Source of the DNA: JADCRZ01 sp037718865
GTDB lineage: Bacteria; Bacteroidota; Bacteroidia; Chitinophagales; Chitinophagaceae
DNA: 64,000 nt
Direction of reading: 5' to 3'
NCBI GenBank assembly: GCA_037718865.1
Contig: JBBJMP010000020.1
Coordinates: 1 to 64,000 of the forward strand
Both the position numbers and the translations under genes were made by a program. The notes below the pieces were generated by a model. The model was not told the origin of the DNA and did no database searches. It saw nothing but the letters and a program-made list of their open reading frames with translations. Shown here piece by piece: positions 1-9,050 of this stretch. The first letter of the stretch is position 1; every line of letters starts with the position of its first letter.

Positions 1-699
1 ATCAAATTAATTACGTTTCCTGCCGGTGTATTATTACCCCGGTTAGGGGTAAAACGTTTGTAGAAAATGTGATCATCCTTACCAATTGCCCCAGCGGGGC
101 TACCCTTAGTCACGCTAAGCAAAAATCATTTATTATTACTTTTTAAAAAGGGTAGCCCCTCCGGGGCATAAACAATGCATGCTCAGGGTGCTACAAACGG
201 GTTGCCCCGAGCCGGGGCATGGATGCTTTTGTTATTTCTAAAATGTGAACTACGGTGGCTTTGGAGGAGGCAGCAAAACCGGGTCGCTACCTTCCCTCCA
301 CCACACGCCTGTAAACCGTTTCATCAACGGCATTCTCGCTTTTTAGGTATTATAAATCAAATTAATTACGTTTCCTGCCGGTGTATTATTACCCCGGTTA
401 GGGGTAAAATGTTTGTAGAAAATGTGATCATCCTTACCAATTGCCCCAGCGGGGCTACCCTTAGTCACGCTAAGCAAAAATCATTTATTATTACTTTTTA
501 AAAAGGGTAGCCCCTCCGGGGCATAAACAATGCATGCTCAGGGTGCTACAAACGGGTTGCCCCGAGCCGGGGCATGGATGCTTTTGTTATTTCTAAAATG
601 TGAACTACGGTGGCTTTGGAGGAGGCAGCAAAACCGGGTCGCTACCTTCCCTCCACCACACGCCTGTAAACCGTTTCATCAACGGCATTCTCGCTTTTT
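1..699. repeat. 355-base tandem duplication covering the 3' end of the symporter gene
   Basis: Bases 1-344 recur at 356-699 with a period of 355; the only difference I found is position 55 (c) against 410 (t). The right copy contains the last 58 bases of the symporter gene (642-699), so the left copy holds a detached duplicate of that gene end at 287-344. Bases 345-355 are junction sequence not present in the gene. The array may continue to the left of the window. I see no convincing gene in 1-641; the short open frames there are repeat-encoded. Confidence 0.9.
88..167. repeat. GC-rich palindromic (REP-like) element, copy 1
   Basis: Arms at 88-107 and 148-167 are imperfect reverse complements around the core ggggctaccctt, with smaller GC-rich hairpins inside each arm. 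A further small palindrome, gccccg-agc-cggggc, lies just downstream. The same structure recurs at 443-522 because of the tandem duplication. It resembles the palindromic elements scattered through Bacteroidota genomes; a bidirectional terminator role for the symporter gene is possible but unproven. Confidence 0.6.
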
Positions 700-1883
700 G
701 CGATCACTACCGTTGCTACGGTATTGCCAATAAAATTAGTGATTGCCCTGCCTTCACTCATGAACCGGTCAACACCTATGAGCAGGGCCAGCCCTTCAAC
801 AGGTATAACTTTAATGGCAGTTAACGTAGATGCAAGAACGATGAAGCCACTGCCTGTTACACCGGCTGCCCCCTTGCTAGTGATAAGAAGTATGCCGATA
901 ACCGTTAACTGCTGACCCAGTGAGAGGTCGATATTAAAAACCTGGGCAAGAAAAATGATGCTCATGCTCAGGTAGATGGTTGTACCATCAAGATTAAAAC
1001 TATATCCCGTGGGAATGACCAAACCTACTACTTCTTTTTCGCAACCGGCGTCCTCCAGCTTTTTCATAACAGAAGGCAAAACGGCTTCACTGCTGCTGGC
1101 GCCAAGTACAATCAGGATCTCCGCCTTTATATAACCGAGCAGCTTCCACAAACTGAACCGATAATACCTGCAGATCAGGTTAAGCACAACAAATATGAAA
1201 AGAATGCCTGTTGCGTAAAAAGTAAGCATAAGCTTCCCAAGCAAGGCAAGGCTTCCGAAACCAAATTTGCCGATCGTATACGCCATTCCACCGAAAGCGC
1301 CAAGCGGACTTAACTTCATGATGATCTTCAGAATATTGAATAAAACCTTATTGATCTTTTCAAAACTGATCAGCACCGATTCACCCGCTTTATCCAGCCA
1401 TTTAAGGCCGATGGCAAACAATATACTGAAAAACAATACCTGCAGGATATCACCTTTTGCAAATGCGTCTACTATATTGGAGGGTACTATATGGGAAAAA
1501 AATTCTCCCCAGTTTAACTCCTTTGCTTCAGCGGCAATTTTTGCAACCTGTCCTGAATCAAGGTTGCCAGCAGGAATTCCGGATCCCGGCCTGACCACGT
1601 TGGCTACTATCAATCCAATGATCAGTGCCAGGGTGGTAACCACTTCAAAATAAATCAGTGCTTTTCCTCCTACCCTTCCTACTTTTTTTAAATCGCCCGC
1701 CCCTGCTATGCCGGACACGATAGTAAAAAAAATTACAGGAGCTATTACCATCCGGATCATATTGATAAATGTATCGCTGATCAGTTTGGCCGTCGGAGAG
1801 AAAGATGGCACCAGCCACCCTGTTAACACACCGGCCATTATGCCAATAATAACCTGTATATACAATACTTTTAAGTACTTCAC
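642..1883 (-). CDS. dicarboxylate/amino acid:cation symporter (DAACS family)
   Basis: A 413-residue inner-membrane protein that imports dicarboxylates or glutamate/aspartate with Na+ or H+. It shows the family's serine-rich re-entrant motif (GASSSEAVLPS), the PTGYSFNLDGT motif and the late DRFMSEGRAITNFIGN motif, with many hydrophobic segments. The length is normal. The start codon is GTG (1881-1883); an in-frame TAA lies two codons upstream, so no earlier start is possible. The last 19 codons lie inside the tandem duplication at 356-699, but the gene itself is intact. The exact substrate (GltP, DctA or serine/threonine type) cannot be read from the sequence. Confidence 0.9.
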   Translation of the reverse strand: MKYLKVLYIQVIIGIMAGVLTGWLVPSFSPTAKLISDTFINMIRMVIAPVIFFTIVSGIAGAGDLKKVGRVGGKALIYFEVVTTLALIIGLIVANVVRPGSGIPAGNLDSGQVAKIAAEAKELNWGEFFSHIVPSNIVDAFAKGDILQVLFFSILFAIGLKWLDKAGESVLISFEKINKVLFNILKIIMKLSPLGAFGGMAYTIGKFGFGSLALLGKLMLTFYATGILFIFVVLNLICRYYRFSLWKLLGYIKAEILIVLGASSSEAVLPSVMKKLEDAGCEKEVVGLVIPTGYSFNLDGTTIYLSMSIIFLAQVFNIDLSLGQQLTVIGILLITSKGAAGVTGSGFIVLASTLTAIKVIPVEGLALLIGVDRFMSEGRAITNFIGNTVATVVIAKSENAVDETVYRRVVEGR

Positions 1884-1961
1884 TCTTTACATTTAAATTT
1901 TGAAACGTTAGATACAGACTTCCCACTTTACTGGTAATGGTAAAGCCCGGCTCCAGATCTA

Positions 1962-2738
1962 TTAAAACAATTCCTGTTCGTCAGTGAAATACGTCTTTCT
2001 TCCATTTTGCATTTCAGCACGTATGACGGCACCACCCGGACTATGTTTTCTTTTGGCATTATGGATCTTTAAAAAATCCCTCACCTCACCGCTGATGATG
2101 TCAGGGTGCGTTTTGCGTATCTGCTTTTCCGCATCGGTTAGAACGGTTTTGATGGATTGGACCAGGACTTTAATCTTTTGCTCGGGAATCTTATTACAGA
2201 CAGACAACGGCGAAATGCCCGCATTCCATAAAATTTCATCCGCATAGGCGTTACCGATACCCCTGATCACGTGCTGGTCCAGCAAAAACTTTTTGATGCT
2301 TGTCCTTTTCTTTTGCAACTGCTCTTTCAGAAAGGTGACATCAACTTGTTTCGATAAAGCATCCGGTCCCTTATCACTTTCCGGATTTAAAGCAGGTACC
2401 GCCATTCCCTGGTAATCAGAAAGTGCGAGGCCTTCACCACCTTCAAAAATTAATTCGATAATGGTATTACGGCGTTCATTGGCTTCTCTGAAAAAGTGCA
2501 GTTCCCCGTTAAGCATCAGATGTAATCCCAACACGTTGCCATTTTGAAATTCAACATGCAGCTCTTTACCTACGCGGTGAATACTTTTCACACTTTGATT
2601 TTCGATACTCTTTTCAAGAGTTTCCGGGGGCACGTTAAGCCTGGACTTATTGACAACGGTAACTTTTTTTACCAGCTTTCCTGCAAACGCCTTATGCAGA
2701 TTTTTACTGAATACCTGAAGATCGGGTAACTCGGGCAT
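1962..2738 (-). CDS. formamidopyrimidine-DNA glycosylase / endonuclease VIII family protein, zincless
   Basis: A 258-residue base-excision repair enzyme of the Fpg/Nei family. The N-terminus MPELPD supplies the catalytic Pro2 and Glu3. The GKEL motif near residue 57 carries the family's conserved lysine, and the helix-two-turn-helix motif IRGIGNAYADEILWNAGISP is present. The C-terminal region that is normally a four-Cys zinc finger has no cysteines but keeps the shape (GRKTYFTD near the end), as in known zincless members. Its lesion preference (oxidised purines or pyrimidines) is not predictable from this. It stands alone between the symporter and a divergent cupin gene. Confidence 0.88.
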   Translation of the reverse strand: MPELPDLQVFSKNLHKAFAGKLVKKVTVVNKSRLNVPPETLEKSIENQSVKSIHRVGKELHVEFQNGNVLGLHLMLNGELHFFREANERRNTIIELIFEGGEGLALSDYQGMAVPALNPESDKGPDALSKQVDVTFLKEQLQKKRTSIKKFLLDQHVIRGIGNAYADEILWNAGISPLSVCNKIPEQKIKVLVQSIKTVLTDAEKQIRKTHPDIISGEVRDFLKIHNAKRKHSPGGAVIRAEMQNGRKTYFTDEQELF

Positions 2739-2899
2739 GTTAGACTTGTTTGTACCAATAATACTGATTTTCCGCTTACTTTATTCTTATCTTTTAGAAA
2801 TGATTGTATCACAACACGTTCAAATTCTCTCAACATTAATTAAATATCAACCATCCGGATAATTGACGACATTCACCGATTAAGTTAATAATACATAGT

Positions 2900-3664
2900 A
2901 TGAAAACAATACTACTAGCCGTTGCCCTTTTCATTTCATCGATTCTTTCGGCACAGACCGATACCTTGAAATCGGGTGTAGTTAACTGGAATAAACTCGA
3001 GACAAATAAACAGGGAAGAAGGCAATTGATAGAGGGTGCAACCAGGGATCTTGCCAATCTTCACATACACAGTTCGACACTTGCTCCCGGGCAGGCAAAT
3101 CACCCACTAATAGCATACAACGATGTTGAAGAACTAATCGTTGTAAAAGAAGGTCATCTTACCGTAACAATTGGAGACACTACGAGATCACTGGAGCCCG
3201 GCGGCATTGCCCTGATCGTAGCAGGAGATAAACAGCGCTTTCAAAATAGTTCAAATAAAGCTGTTATTTACTATGTATTGCAATTGAAGTCCAAAGCTCC
3301 GGTAAACATGCAGAGGGGCAAGCAGGCTGGTGGTTCTTTTATCAGAAACTGGAGCGAAATGGTGATGCGAGCTACCGATAAAGGCGAGTCGAGGCCTATT
3401 GTTGACCGGCCATCTTCCATGTTTGGACGTTTCGAGATGCACGCCACCGCACTCAATCCAGGTTTTGCCAGTCATGATCCCCATACCCACCGGTCAGAAG
3501 AAATCATTCTGATGATCAAAGGAAACGTGATACAGCAAATCGGGCAAACCAAACACCAGGCCAGTGCAGGGGACCTGATTTACCTTGCTTCAGGCGTGCT
3601 GCATAATACCAACAATACGGGCAGCGTACAATGCGGATATTTCGCTATACAATGGGTAAACTGA
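2900..3664 (+). CDS. secreted bicupin protein
   Basis: A 254-residue protein with an N-terminal signal peptide (MKTILLAVALFISSILSAQ, predicted cut before the following TD). Two cupin barrels follow: one around residues 60-125 (NHPLIAYNDVEELIVVKEG and SLEPGGIALI) and one around 185-250 (HDPHTHRSEEIILMIKGN, ending SGVLHNTNNTG). The second keeps the HxH...E pattern and the later His expected of metal-binding cupins; the first looks weaker. Periplasmic or outer-envelope location is likely. The substrate is unknown; resemblance to two-domain cupin enzymes such as ureidoglycine aminohydrolase concerns fold only. Confidence 0.75.
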   Translation: MKTILLAVALFISSILSAQTDTLKSGVVNWNKLETNKQGRRQLIEGATRDLANLHIHSSTLAPGQANHPLIAYNDVEELIVVKEGHLTVTIGDTTRSLEPGGIALIVAGDKQRFQNSSNKAVIYYVLQLKSKAPVNMQRGKQAGGSFIRNWSEMVMRATDKGESRPIVDRPSSMFGRFEMHATALNPGFASHDPHTHRSEEIILMIKGNVIQQIGQTKHQASAGDLIYLASGVLHNTNNTGSVQCGYFAIQWVN

Positions 3665-3727
3665 GTTGGTTGATCAAAGTGTTGTTTGCCGCAGATTTTC
3701 AGATTACGACGATTGCAAATGAGGCCA

Positions 3728-4990
3728 TTAAGACCGCATCACGCTAATCTTCTCTCCGGTAAAGTCAGGAAATAATATTTTCGGATTCTTTAGTTGTAAA
3801 TGTTTTACAGCAACTTCGCTGAACACGGTGCGGAAATCGGTTGTAACCGCAAGGTCTCGTCCATCTTCCAGGTTCTCGATGGCCAAAGGTTTTATATTTC
3901 CATGGACCAGGCCACCGTTAACGTCATTTCCAAGAATGAAGTTACAGGAAGCCCGTCCATGATCTGTGCCACCTGTGCCGTTCTGCTTCACCGTACGGCC
4001 GAACTCGGTCATGGTCATGATAGTAAGGTCATCCTGGTAAGAGGCCGTATCAGTCCACAACGCAGTAATGCTGTTACTGAGGTCTGTTACATTCCTGGCA
4101 AACACACCAGTAGCGGAGCCCTGGTTAAAATGTGTATCCCATCCGCCCGATTCGGCAAAGGCCACTTCAAGTCCTATATTCATTTTTATCAGTTGGGCCA
4201 CTTGCTTTAGGGAGTCACCCAGAGCTGTATTCGGGTAAACCGCGTTATAATCCGGTTTATAATTTTTTGTATCTGCCTTTTGCAACATTTTTACGGCATC
4301 GAAACTTTCCCTTCCGGCCTTATTCAGCAGGGAAGAAGACGTTTTATCATACAGGTCTTCAAAGCTTTTTGCGGCCATATTTGTTCCCATCGGGTTACCC
4401 CGCATCTGAATGGCAAAATCCTGCAGGTTGCTTATGGCAACGGAAGGATGGTCGCCGTAAAAAGAGCGGGGCAGCGATGAGGTAAGGCTTACGGCACGGA
4501 AAGGAGTGGCTTCATGTCCTAATAAGCCTACTGCGCGGTTAAGCCAGCCACTTGAAGTTCCTTTGTTAAAAGGTGTACCGGACTCCATATAATCCTGTGC
4601 ATCAAAATGCGAACGGCTGTTATTGGGGGAACCGATGCCGTGCACAATGGCCAGGCGTTTCTCCCTGAATAAGGTCTCAAAAGACCTCATGGAAGGGTGA
4701 AGTCCAAAGCGTCCATCAAGGTCAATCAAAGAAGGCGCGCCGGCTTTAGCCGCAGACATGAACAAATTGGGCCTTGCTTTTCTTAAATACTCATCGGTGA
4801 ATGGCGTAACGGCCATTAAGCCGTCCATAGCTCCACGTTGAAAAATACAAACCAAAATCTTATTTTTCCGGAACAGTCCAGCCGGCTTGACGCCATTTGC
4901 TGCCCGGGCCAAAAATTGGGGGACGCCTCCTAAACCAATCCCAAACAGGGCCAGCCCACCGGATTTTATGAATCCTTTTCTTGTTGTCAT
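3728..4990 (-). CDS. DUF1501 family exported protein
   Basis: A 420-residue protein with an N-terminal export signal that starts with a twin-arginine-poor MTTRKGFIKSGG segment followed by a hydrophobic stretch ending ARA. The body carries the DUF1501 signature (CIFQRGAMDGLMAVTPF near residue 50, and GGWDTHFNQG and TEFGRTVKQNG later), which places it in the sulfatase/alkaline-phosphatase-like superfamily. Function is not established. It lies just downstream of a DUF1800 gene on the same strand (125-base gap), the usual pairing of these two families, so the two products probably act together outside the cytoplasm. Confidence 0.85.
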   Translation of the reverse strand: MTTRKGFIKSGGLALFGIGLGGVPQFLARAANGVKPAGLFRKNKILVCIFQRGAMDGLMAVTPFTDEYLRKARPNLFMSAAKAGAPSLIDLDGRFGLHPSMRSFETLFREKRLAIVHGIGSPNNSRSHFDAQDYMESGTPFNKGTSSGWLNRAVGLLGHEATPFRAVSLTSSLPRSFYGDHPSVAISNLQDFAIQMRGNPMGTNMAAKSFEDLYDKTSSSLLNKAGRESFDAVKMLQKADTKNYKPDYNAVYPNTALGDSLKQVAQLIKMNIGLEVAFAESGGWDTHFNQGSATGVFARNVTDLSNSITALWTDTASYQDDLTIMTMTEFGRTVKQNGTGGTDHGRASCNFILGNDVNGGLVHGNIKPLAIENLEDGRDLAVTTDFRTVFSEVAVKHLQLKNPKILFPDFTGEKISVMRS

Positions 4991-5115
4991 AACTGCATAA
5001 TGCTAAACGGTGAAATTGTAAATAGTTTTATTAGACTGCGTGTTCCTTATTAGATTATCGGATGAACTACCATAACTCGGGCTTTAGCCGCAGATTCGCA
5101 GATTGGGACACCGTT

Positions 5116-7107
5116 TTACCTTCGCTGATATTCCGGAGAACCAATGATGATACCTACTACCTGGCTCAACATCGAATTGTCTCCCGCAGCCGACGAAAGG
5201 GAAGTATAACTGTTCTTACCCGTTCCTTTCTTGCCTGGCTTTTCCTTAAACTTTTTAACCTGCATTTCCTCATCCGTCATCGCATCCTCATTCATAGCCA
5301 TGCCCGCCGGTGGCACAGCCGTTTTTCCAGCGGCTTCATCTACTTTTTTTATTAGTTCGGGGTCATTTAGCAAAGGAGTTAGCCGCTTAATTGTTTCTTC
5401 AAGATTACGCTCCGGCATCACCAGGCTGCCATACGTCTTTAAAGCTGCTTCAGCACTTTCAGGTTCATGGTGGTTGTTCAAAGCGGCAAGGTCTATCCGT
5501 ATACCCGGTATTCGCTGTGAGGCAAGGGCCAGACCAAAATTCATCCGGTTAAGCAAGGCCCCGGTGTTGATCCAATATTGGCCCTTATCAGGAAATCCGG
5601 TAGGAGCCTGGTAAAAATATAAGCGCTGGCCCATCTTGCTCACCCAGTGATACAACTGGAAGGGTTGCCTGATATCTGCATGAAGACTGCGTACAGCACT
5701 GATGGCCAGTTCAAAAGGTGACTTTGTCTTTTCCCTTATTACTTCCTGTTTCCAGAACTCGGGTGATGATACCAATGTAATTAGCACCTGCCTGATATCA
5801 CCATCCTTTTCGGCAAACGTTTTTGTCATCTTATCAACAAGCGGCTGGGGAGGATTATCGCTAAGGAACCGGATAGCAATTTTCCTGGAAATGAACCGTG
5901 CTGTTGATGGATGATGAGCCAGCGTTTTTAACAGGCTCATGCCTTCTTCGAAACCACCATTTGGCGGGAAGTTTTTACCAAGTACAAGTTTTGCTTTATT
6001 ATCGTGCCTGTTGGCAGCGAACAGGAAATCACCATCCTGTATAAAACCCTGCTTTTCCAGTCTGCCAGGACCGATACGTTCGATGACCTTCCTCACTCCT
6101 TTCCCACCACCATAGTCGCTCATGGGAAAGACTGTCCAGCCGGTTAACACCCGGGCAGCTTCGGTAACATCCTTTTGGGTATAACCTCCGTCAACACCCA
6201 GCGTATGTAATTCCATTACTTCACGCGCATAATTTTCATTGATCCCCTGTGCTTTTTTTACTTTCTGAATTTTATTCATTAATAATGACCGTTGTGAAGA
6301 ATCGGCCATCTCATCTTCCTGCATCCGGCGTTGGGGGTAAGCCTGTTTAGTTTCAGCGGCATTAACTGCACTGCTGAAATTATCCAGGTAAAAAAGCATG
6401 GCAGGTGACTTGGCCGTGGCCACAAGCAGTGATTCAAATTTACCCATCACATTGGGGCGAATTACGTCCCTCTCGTAGGCTGGTATAAACTCAGCACAAT
6501 CATTTTTTGAAATGGATACATTAAAATGGTTGAACCAGAAATCGGTAAGCACTTCCTGCAATTGGTTATTACTAAGGGCTGCCCTAAGTATCTTCTGATT
6601 AATGAACTGGCGAAAAAGCTCCTGTTGAGGTTTAAGTCCTTTCTGCGCCATATAATCTTCCAGACGCGACTTGTATGCCTTTTTATCATCTTTATTCACT
6701 GAGTCTTTACTGATAAAGCCGTCCTGGATAGCCATACGTAACACTTTGGCTCCTTTGGGGTATGTATTAACAATTTGCGTGTTAGAAAGGGTCAATGCCT
6801 CATAACTACTCAAAAGTTTGTTCAGGGAATCATCTGCAAGGCCTGCATTTAACTGCGAAAGAAACCATTTTTCAAGACCTGTTTTAGTCACTTCATCTAC
6901 CTGGCCGGGAGTAGGTCCGTAAGTGAAGCGATTCAGTAAATGAGCTGCGGCCTGCCGCTCGGTTAGTCCGGCCTGTTTGTATGGAAATGCAATGGGAAGC
7001 TTATCTGGATTTGGTTGATCAAAGGAGGATAGTTGATCAAAGGAGGATAAGAGTATCCCGCTCAACAAAAAGAAAACAGTGCATAAAACAGGTAACGCAT
7101 GCTTCAT
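5116..7107 (-). CDS. DUF1800 family exported protein
   Basis: A 663-residue protein starting at the ATG at 7107; an upstream in-frame ATG at 7167 would add 20 residues before an obvious signal peptide (MKHALPVLCTVFFLLSG), so the inner start is preferred. DUF1800 hallmarks are present, such as AAHLLNRFTYGPTPGQVDEV near the N-terminus and ENYAREVMELHTLGVDGGYTQKDV in the middle. A low-complexity segment rich in Lys and Met precedes the C-terminus. The mature N-terminus contains a duplicated hexapeptide SSFDQ(L/P) from an 18-base tandem repeat. It is probably co-transcribed with the DUF1501 gene. Biochemical role unknown. Confidence 0.85.
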   Translation of the reverse strand: MKHALPVLCTVFFLLSGILLSSFDQLSSFDQPNPDKLPIAFPYKQAGLTERQAAAHLLNRFTYGPTPGQVDEVTKTGLEKWFLSQLNAGLADDSLNKLLSSYEALTLSNTQIVNTYPKGAKVLRMAIQDGFISKDSVNKDDKKAYKSRLEDYMAQKGLKPQQELFRQFINQKILRAALSNNQLQEVLTDFWFNHFNVSISKNDCAEFIPAYERDVIRPNVMGKFESLLVATAKSPAMLFYLDNFSSAVNAAETKQAYPQRRMQEDEMADSSQRSLLMNKIQKVKKAQGINENYAREVMELHTLGVDGGYTQKDVTEAARVLTGWTVFPMSDYGGGKGVRKVIERIGPGRLEKQGFIQDGDFLFAANRHDNKAKLVLGKNFPPNGGFEEGMSLLKTLAHHPSTARFISRKIAIRFLSDNPPQPLVDKMTKTFAEKDGDIRQVLITLVSSPEFWKQEVIREKTKSPFELAISAVRSLHADIRQPFQLYHWVSKMGQRLYFYQAPTGFPDKGQYWINTGALLNRMNFGLALASQRIPGIRIDLAALNNHHEPESAEAALKTYGSLVMPERNLEETIKRLTPLLNDPELIKKVDEAAGKTAVPPAGMAMNEDAMTDEEMQVKKFKEKPGKKGTGKNSYTSLSSAAGDNSMLSQVVGIIIGSPEYQRR
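7014..7049. repeat. 18-base tandem repeat inside the DUF1800 gene
   Basis: ttgatcaaaggaggatag at 7014-7031 is repeated at 7032-7049 with one change in the last base. It keeps frame and doubles six residues just after the signal peptide, so slippage here would change length without breaking the gene. Confidence 0.9.
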
Positions 7108-7314
7108 AATAAAATATTTACTGTATTGAAGAGATGATATATAGTTCCCGGGATAAGGGTGTATCACTACAAAATAAAGTGATTATCAGACATTGTATAC
7201 GTTTTAAGGTTTAATATGTACTAAATCAAATTTTCTTTAAGATGCCTCCAAACTTAACACTTACACATTGAGGAGAATATCAGGTAGCATTTAAATATGC
7301 TGTTAAGTTATCAT

Positions 7315-7322
7315 TAATTTTG
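7315..7322 (+). promoter_or_regulatory. putative -7 box of the CHAD gene
   Basis: TAATTTTG matches the Bacteroidota -7 consensus TAnnTTTG about 46 bases before the ATG at 7368. No clear TTG was found at the -33 position, so this is a partial match. It argues against the upstream TTG codon at 7320 as the start. Confidence 0.35.
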
Positions 7323-7367
7323 TTGTATATTTTACTGGTGGGATTTAAGGTTAATACAGTTTTCAGT

Positions 7368-8201
7368 ATGGAAAAAAAAAAACTAAAAGTGTTGATCTCT
7401 GCGCGCTTGAAAAAGATGAAAAAGTATTGTGACAGCATTCAACATTCCTTCGGGGACGAGGACATTCACAAGTTCCGGGTTGAAGTGAAAAAACTCCGTG
7501 CTTTCCTGCGATTGATCGGTCTCGGATTAAAAAATCCCGGGAATTTGAAATTACCTAAAAAGCTGAAAGATATAAATGCCGCAGCGGGGGTTATTCGTGA
7601 TATCCATTTGCACCTGCAAAGAATGGAAGCTGCAGTTCCTGAAAATGCAGATAAACCGGACAGTTACCTGAACTTATTGAAGGAGAAAGTAGCAAAAACG
7701 CAAAAAAAACTGGGCAAATTACTTTCAAAAGATCCCATGCCATCAATGGAAAAAGAGATTTTGAAGGCCTTGCCTGCACATTTACCTGTTGAAACAATAA
7801 ATAAATTTGTGAAGCAAAAGATGACTGCCATTGCCTTGCTTATCCTCGGCCGGCATGAGGAGGATGAAGATATTCATACCGTCCGTAAACACCTGAAAGA
7901 CCTGATGTATGATGTAAGGATCTTCCAGGAAGACGAAAAAAATGCGTTACTCAAACCCTTGTTGGCAGCTGAAAAAATAAACCAGATTGACCAGCTAGCA
8001 CAACGCCTTGGTGAATTCAACGATATATGTTTTGCGATCTTATTTCTGGAGCCTGGTTATCTTAAACAGGTGGATGAAAATGAAAAGAAGCAGTTGCTCC
8101 GGATACAGGAAGGATGGCTCCAGGAAAAGAAAACGCTCAAACAGGCCGCCCTAAACAACCTGTCTTCGTTTTATCCTGCTTTTATTTCATCTGCCAACTA
8201 A
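7368..8201 (+). CDS. CHAD domain protein
   Basis: A 277-residue helical, lysine-rich protein. CHAD (conserved histidine alpha-helical domain) signatures appear twice: DIHKFRVEVKKLRAFLRLI near the N-terminus and DIHTVRKHLKDLMYDVRIF in the second half, giving the domain's two pseudo-symmetric four-helix halves with conserved His and Arg/Lys. CHAD proteins bind inorganic polyphosphate through these basic residues, so cytosolic polyphosphate-related work is the best guess. There is no CYTH phosphatase domain fused here. The start chosen is the ATG at 7368, because the longer frame begins with TTG inside a predicted promoter. Confidence 0.82.
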   Translation: MEKKKLKVLISARLKKMKKYCDSIQHSFGDEDIHKFRVEVKKLRAFLRLIGLGLKNPGNLKLPKKLKDINAAAGVIRDIHLHLQRMEAAVPENADKPDSYLNLLKEKVAKTQKKLGKLLSKDPMPSMEKEILKALPAHLPVETINKFVKQKMTAIALLILGRHEEDEDIHTVRKHLKDLMYDVRIFQEDEKNALLKPLLAAEKINQIDQLAQRLGEFNDICFAILFLEPGYLKQVDENEKKQLLRIQEGWLQEKKTLKQAALNNLSSFYPAFISSAN

Positions 8202-8262
8202 TGGTGTCTGGTGGTTGACCCATTAACCATCTTTATAAATCTCTCCCTGTATTCTTTGATTA

Positions 8263-8529
8263 TCAAGGCAAGTCACTAATCTTGGCATCCTCCATCACTA
8301 TCGCACTATTAAAAGCTGGCTGCATTTGCTTTTGATAATTATTCAGGTCTTTTTTACTCAATCCGTTTGCTATCATTTTTCCTGCTTTCCTGATGCGTCT
8401 TTTAAATCTTTTCTTACCCATAAATGGTTTCAGGTCGGAAAGTGCTTTTTCCAATTTTTCCTGGATGCTTTGTTTCTTTGATTTATTGTCCTGATTATTG
8501 TTCGTTACAATACTTTTAGCATTATTCAT
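8263..8529 (-). CDS. small basic hypothetical protein
   Basis: An 88-residue, lysine-rich, predicted helical protein with no recognised domain. The first 25 residues are Asn/Lys/Gln-rich and probably disordered; the middle (LEKALSDLKPFMGKKRFKRRIRKAG) is strongly basic, so nucleic-acid or polyphosphate binding is conceivable but unproven. It lies convergent with, and just downstream of, the CHAD gene. A TAAGTTTG sequence at 8551-8558 (minus strand), 22 bases before the ATG, fits the -7 consensus, which supports it being a real gene. Confidence 0.55.
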   Translation of the reverse strand: MNNAKSIVTNNNQDNKSKKQSIQEKLEKALSDLKPFMGKKRFKRRIRKAGKMIANGLSKKDLNNYQKQMQPAFNSAIVMEDAKISDLP

Positions 8530-8550
8530 AATTTTGATATTTGTTGTTTA

Positions 8551-8558
8551 CAAACTTA
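8551..8558 (-). promoter_or_regulatory. putative -7 box of the small basic gene
   Basis: Read on the minus strand this is TAAGTTTG, a full match to TAnnTTTG. No convincing -33 TTG was seen. Confidence 0.35.
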
Positions 8559-8619
8559 ACTAAAAGATAATAATGGTAATGTTAAGTTTTACCTGAGTAG
8601 TTATATTTAAGGCGGTTCG

Positions 8620-9050
8620 TCATTCCTTCGCCCACAGCGGATTATCTTCCGGTATCTTATCTCCCACCATGGCGAGCAGCTGAATGGCATTCAAGCACCA
8701 TTGTGCGGTATGATTGGTTGATATCCCCGGAACCTCTTCCAGTGGCCTGATGACGTCATGACCGCTCAGCATTTTCGAGTCAAACTGGCCTTTGGTTTTC
8801 TCATTCAAAAACTCATTCCAGGCACGCTGGGCATATTTGGGATCATTTGTACGTTTTGCCGCATATGCGGGCAGCCTGGCATACCAGGGGCCCGGCTGTC
8901 CGAGCTGGGCGGGTTTACCCAGGGCTTTTCCGACTTCTTCCGGCGAAGCACCGTACAGTTTACAGAATTGCAGCCAGAGTCTATCCCAGCTTGGATCCTG
9001 TAACAGGTCAGTCAGTTCGTAGGCGATCTCCGGTCCGCCCATAAGCACAC
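8620..9050 (-). pseudogene. C-terminal fragment of an unidentified carbohydrate-related enzyme, fused to a SusC remnant
   Basis: From about 9050 down to the stop at 8620 the reading frame encodes about 140 residues with normal protein texture (GGPEIAYELTDLLQDPSW, LWLQFCKLYGASPEEVGKALG, ending ICLNAIQ-like and NPLWAKE). It looks like the tail of a large enzyme; the texture recalls YetA/exo-rhamnogalacturonan-lyase-like proteins, but that is a weak memory-based guess. Upstream the same frame is only out-of-frame SusC sequence, so no start remains and the gene is the surviving 3' end after a deletion. Confidence 0.6.

Noticed and set aside
175..824. Several short open frames (for example MHAQGATNGLPRAG...) in the left repeat
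   Set aside because: They are duplicated with the 355-base repeat, run through palindromes and the antisense of the symporter 3' end, and have no protein-like features.
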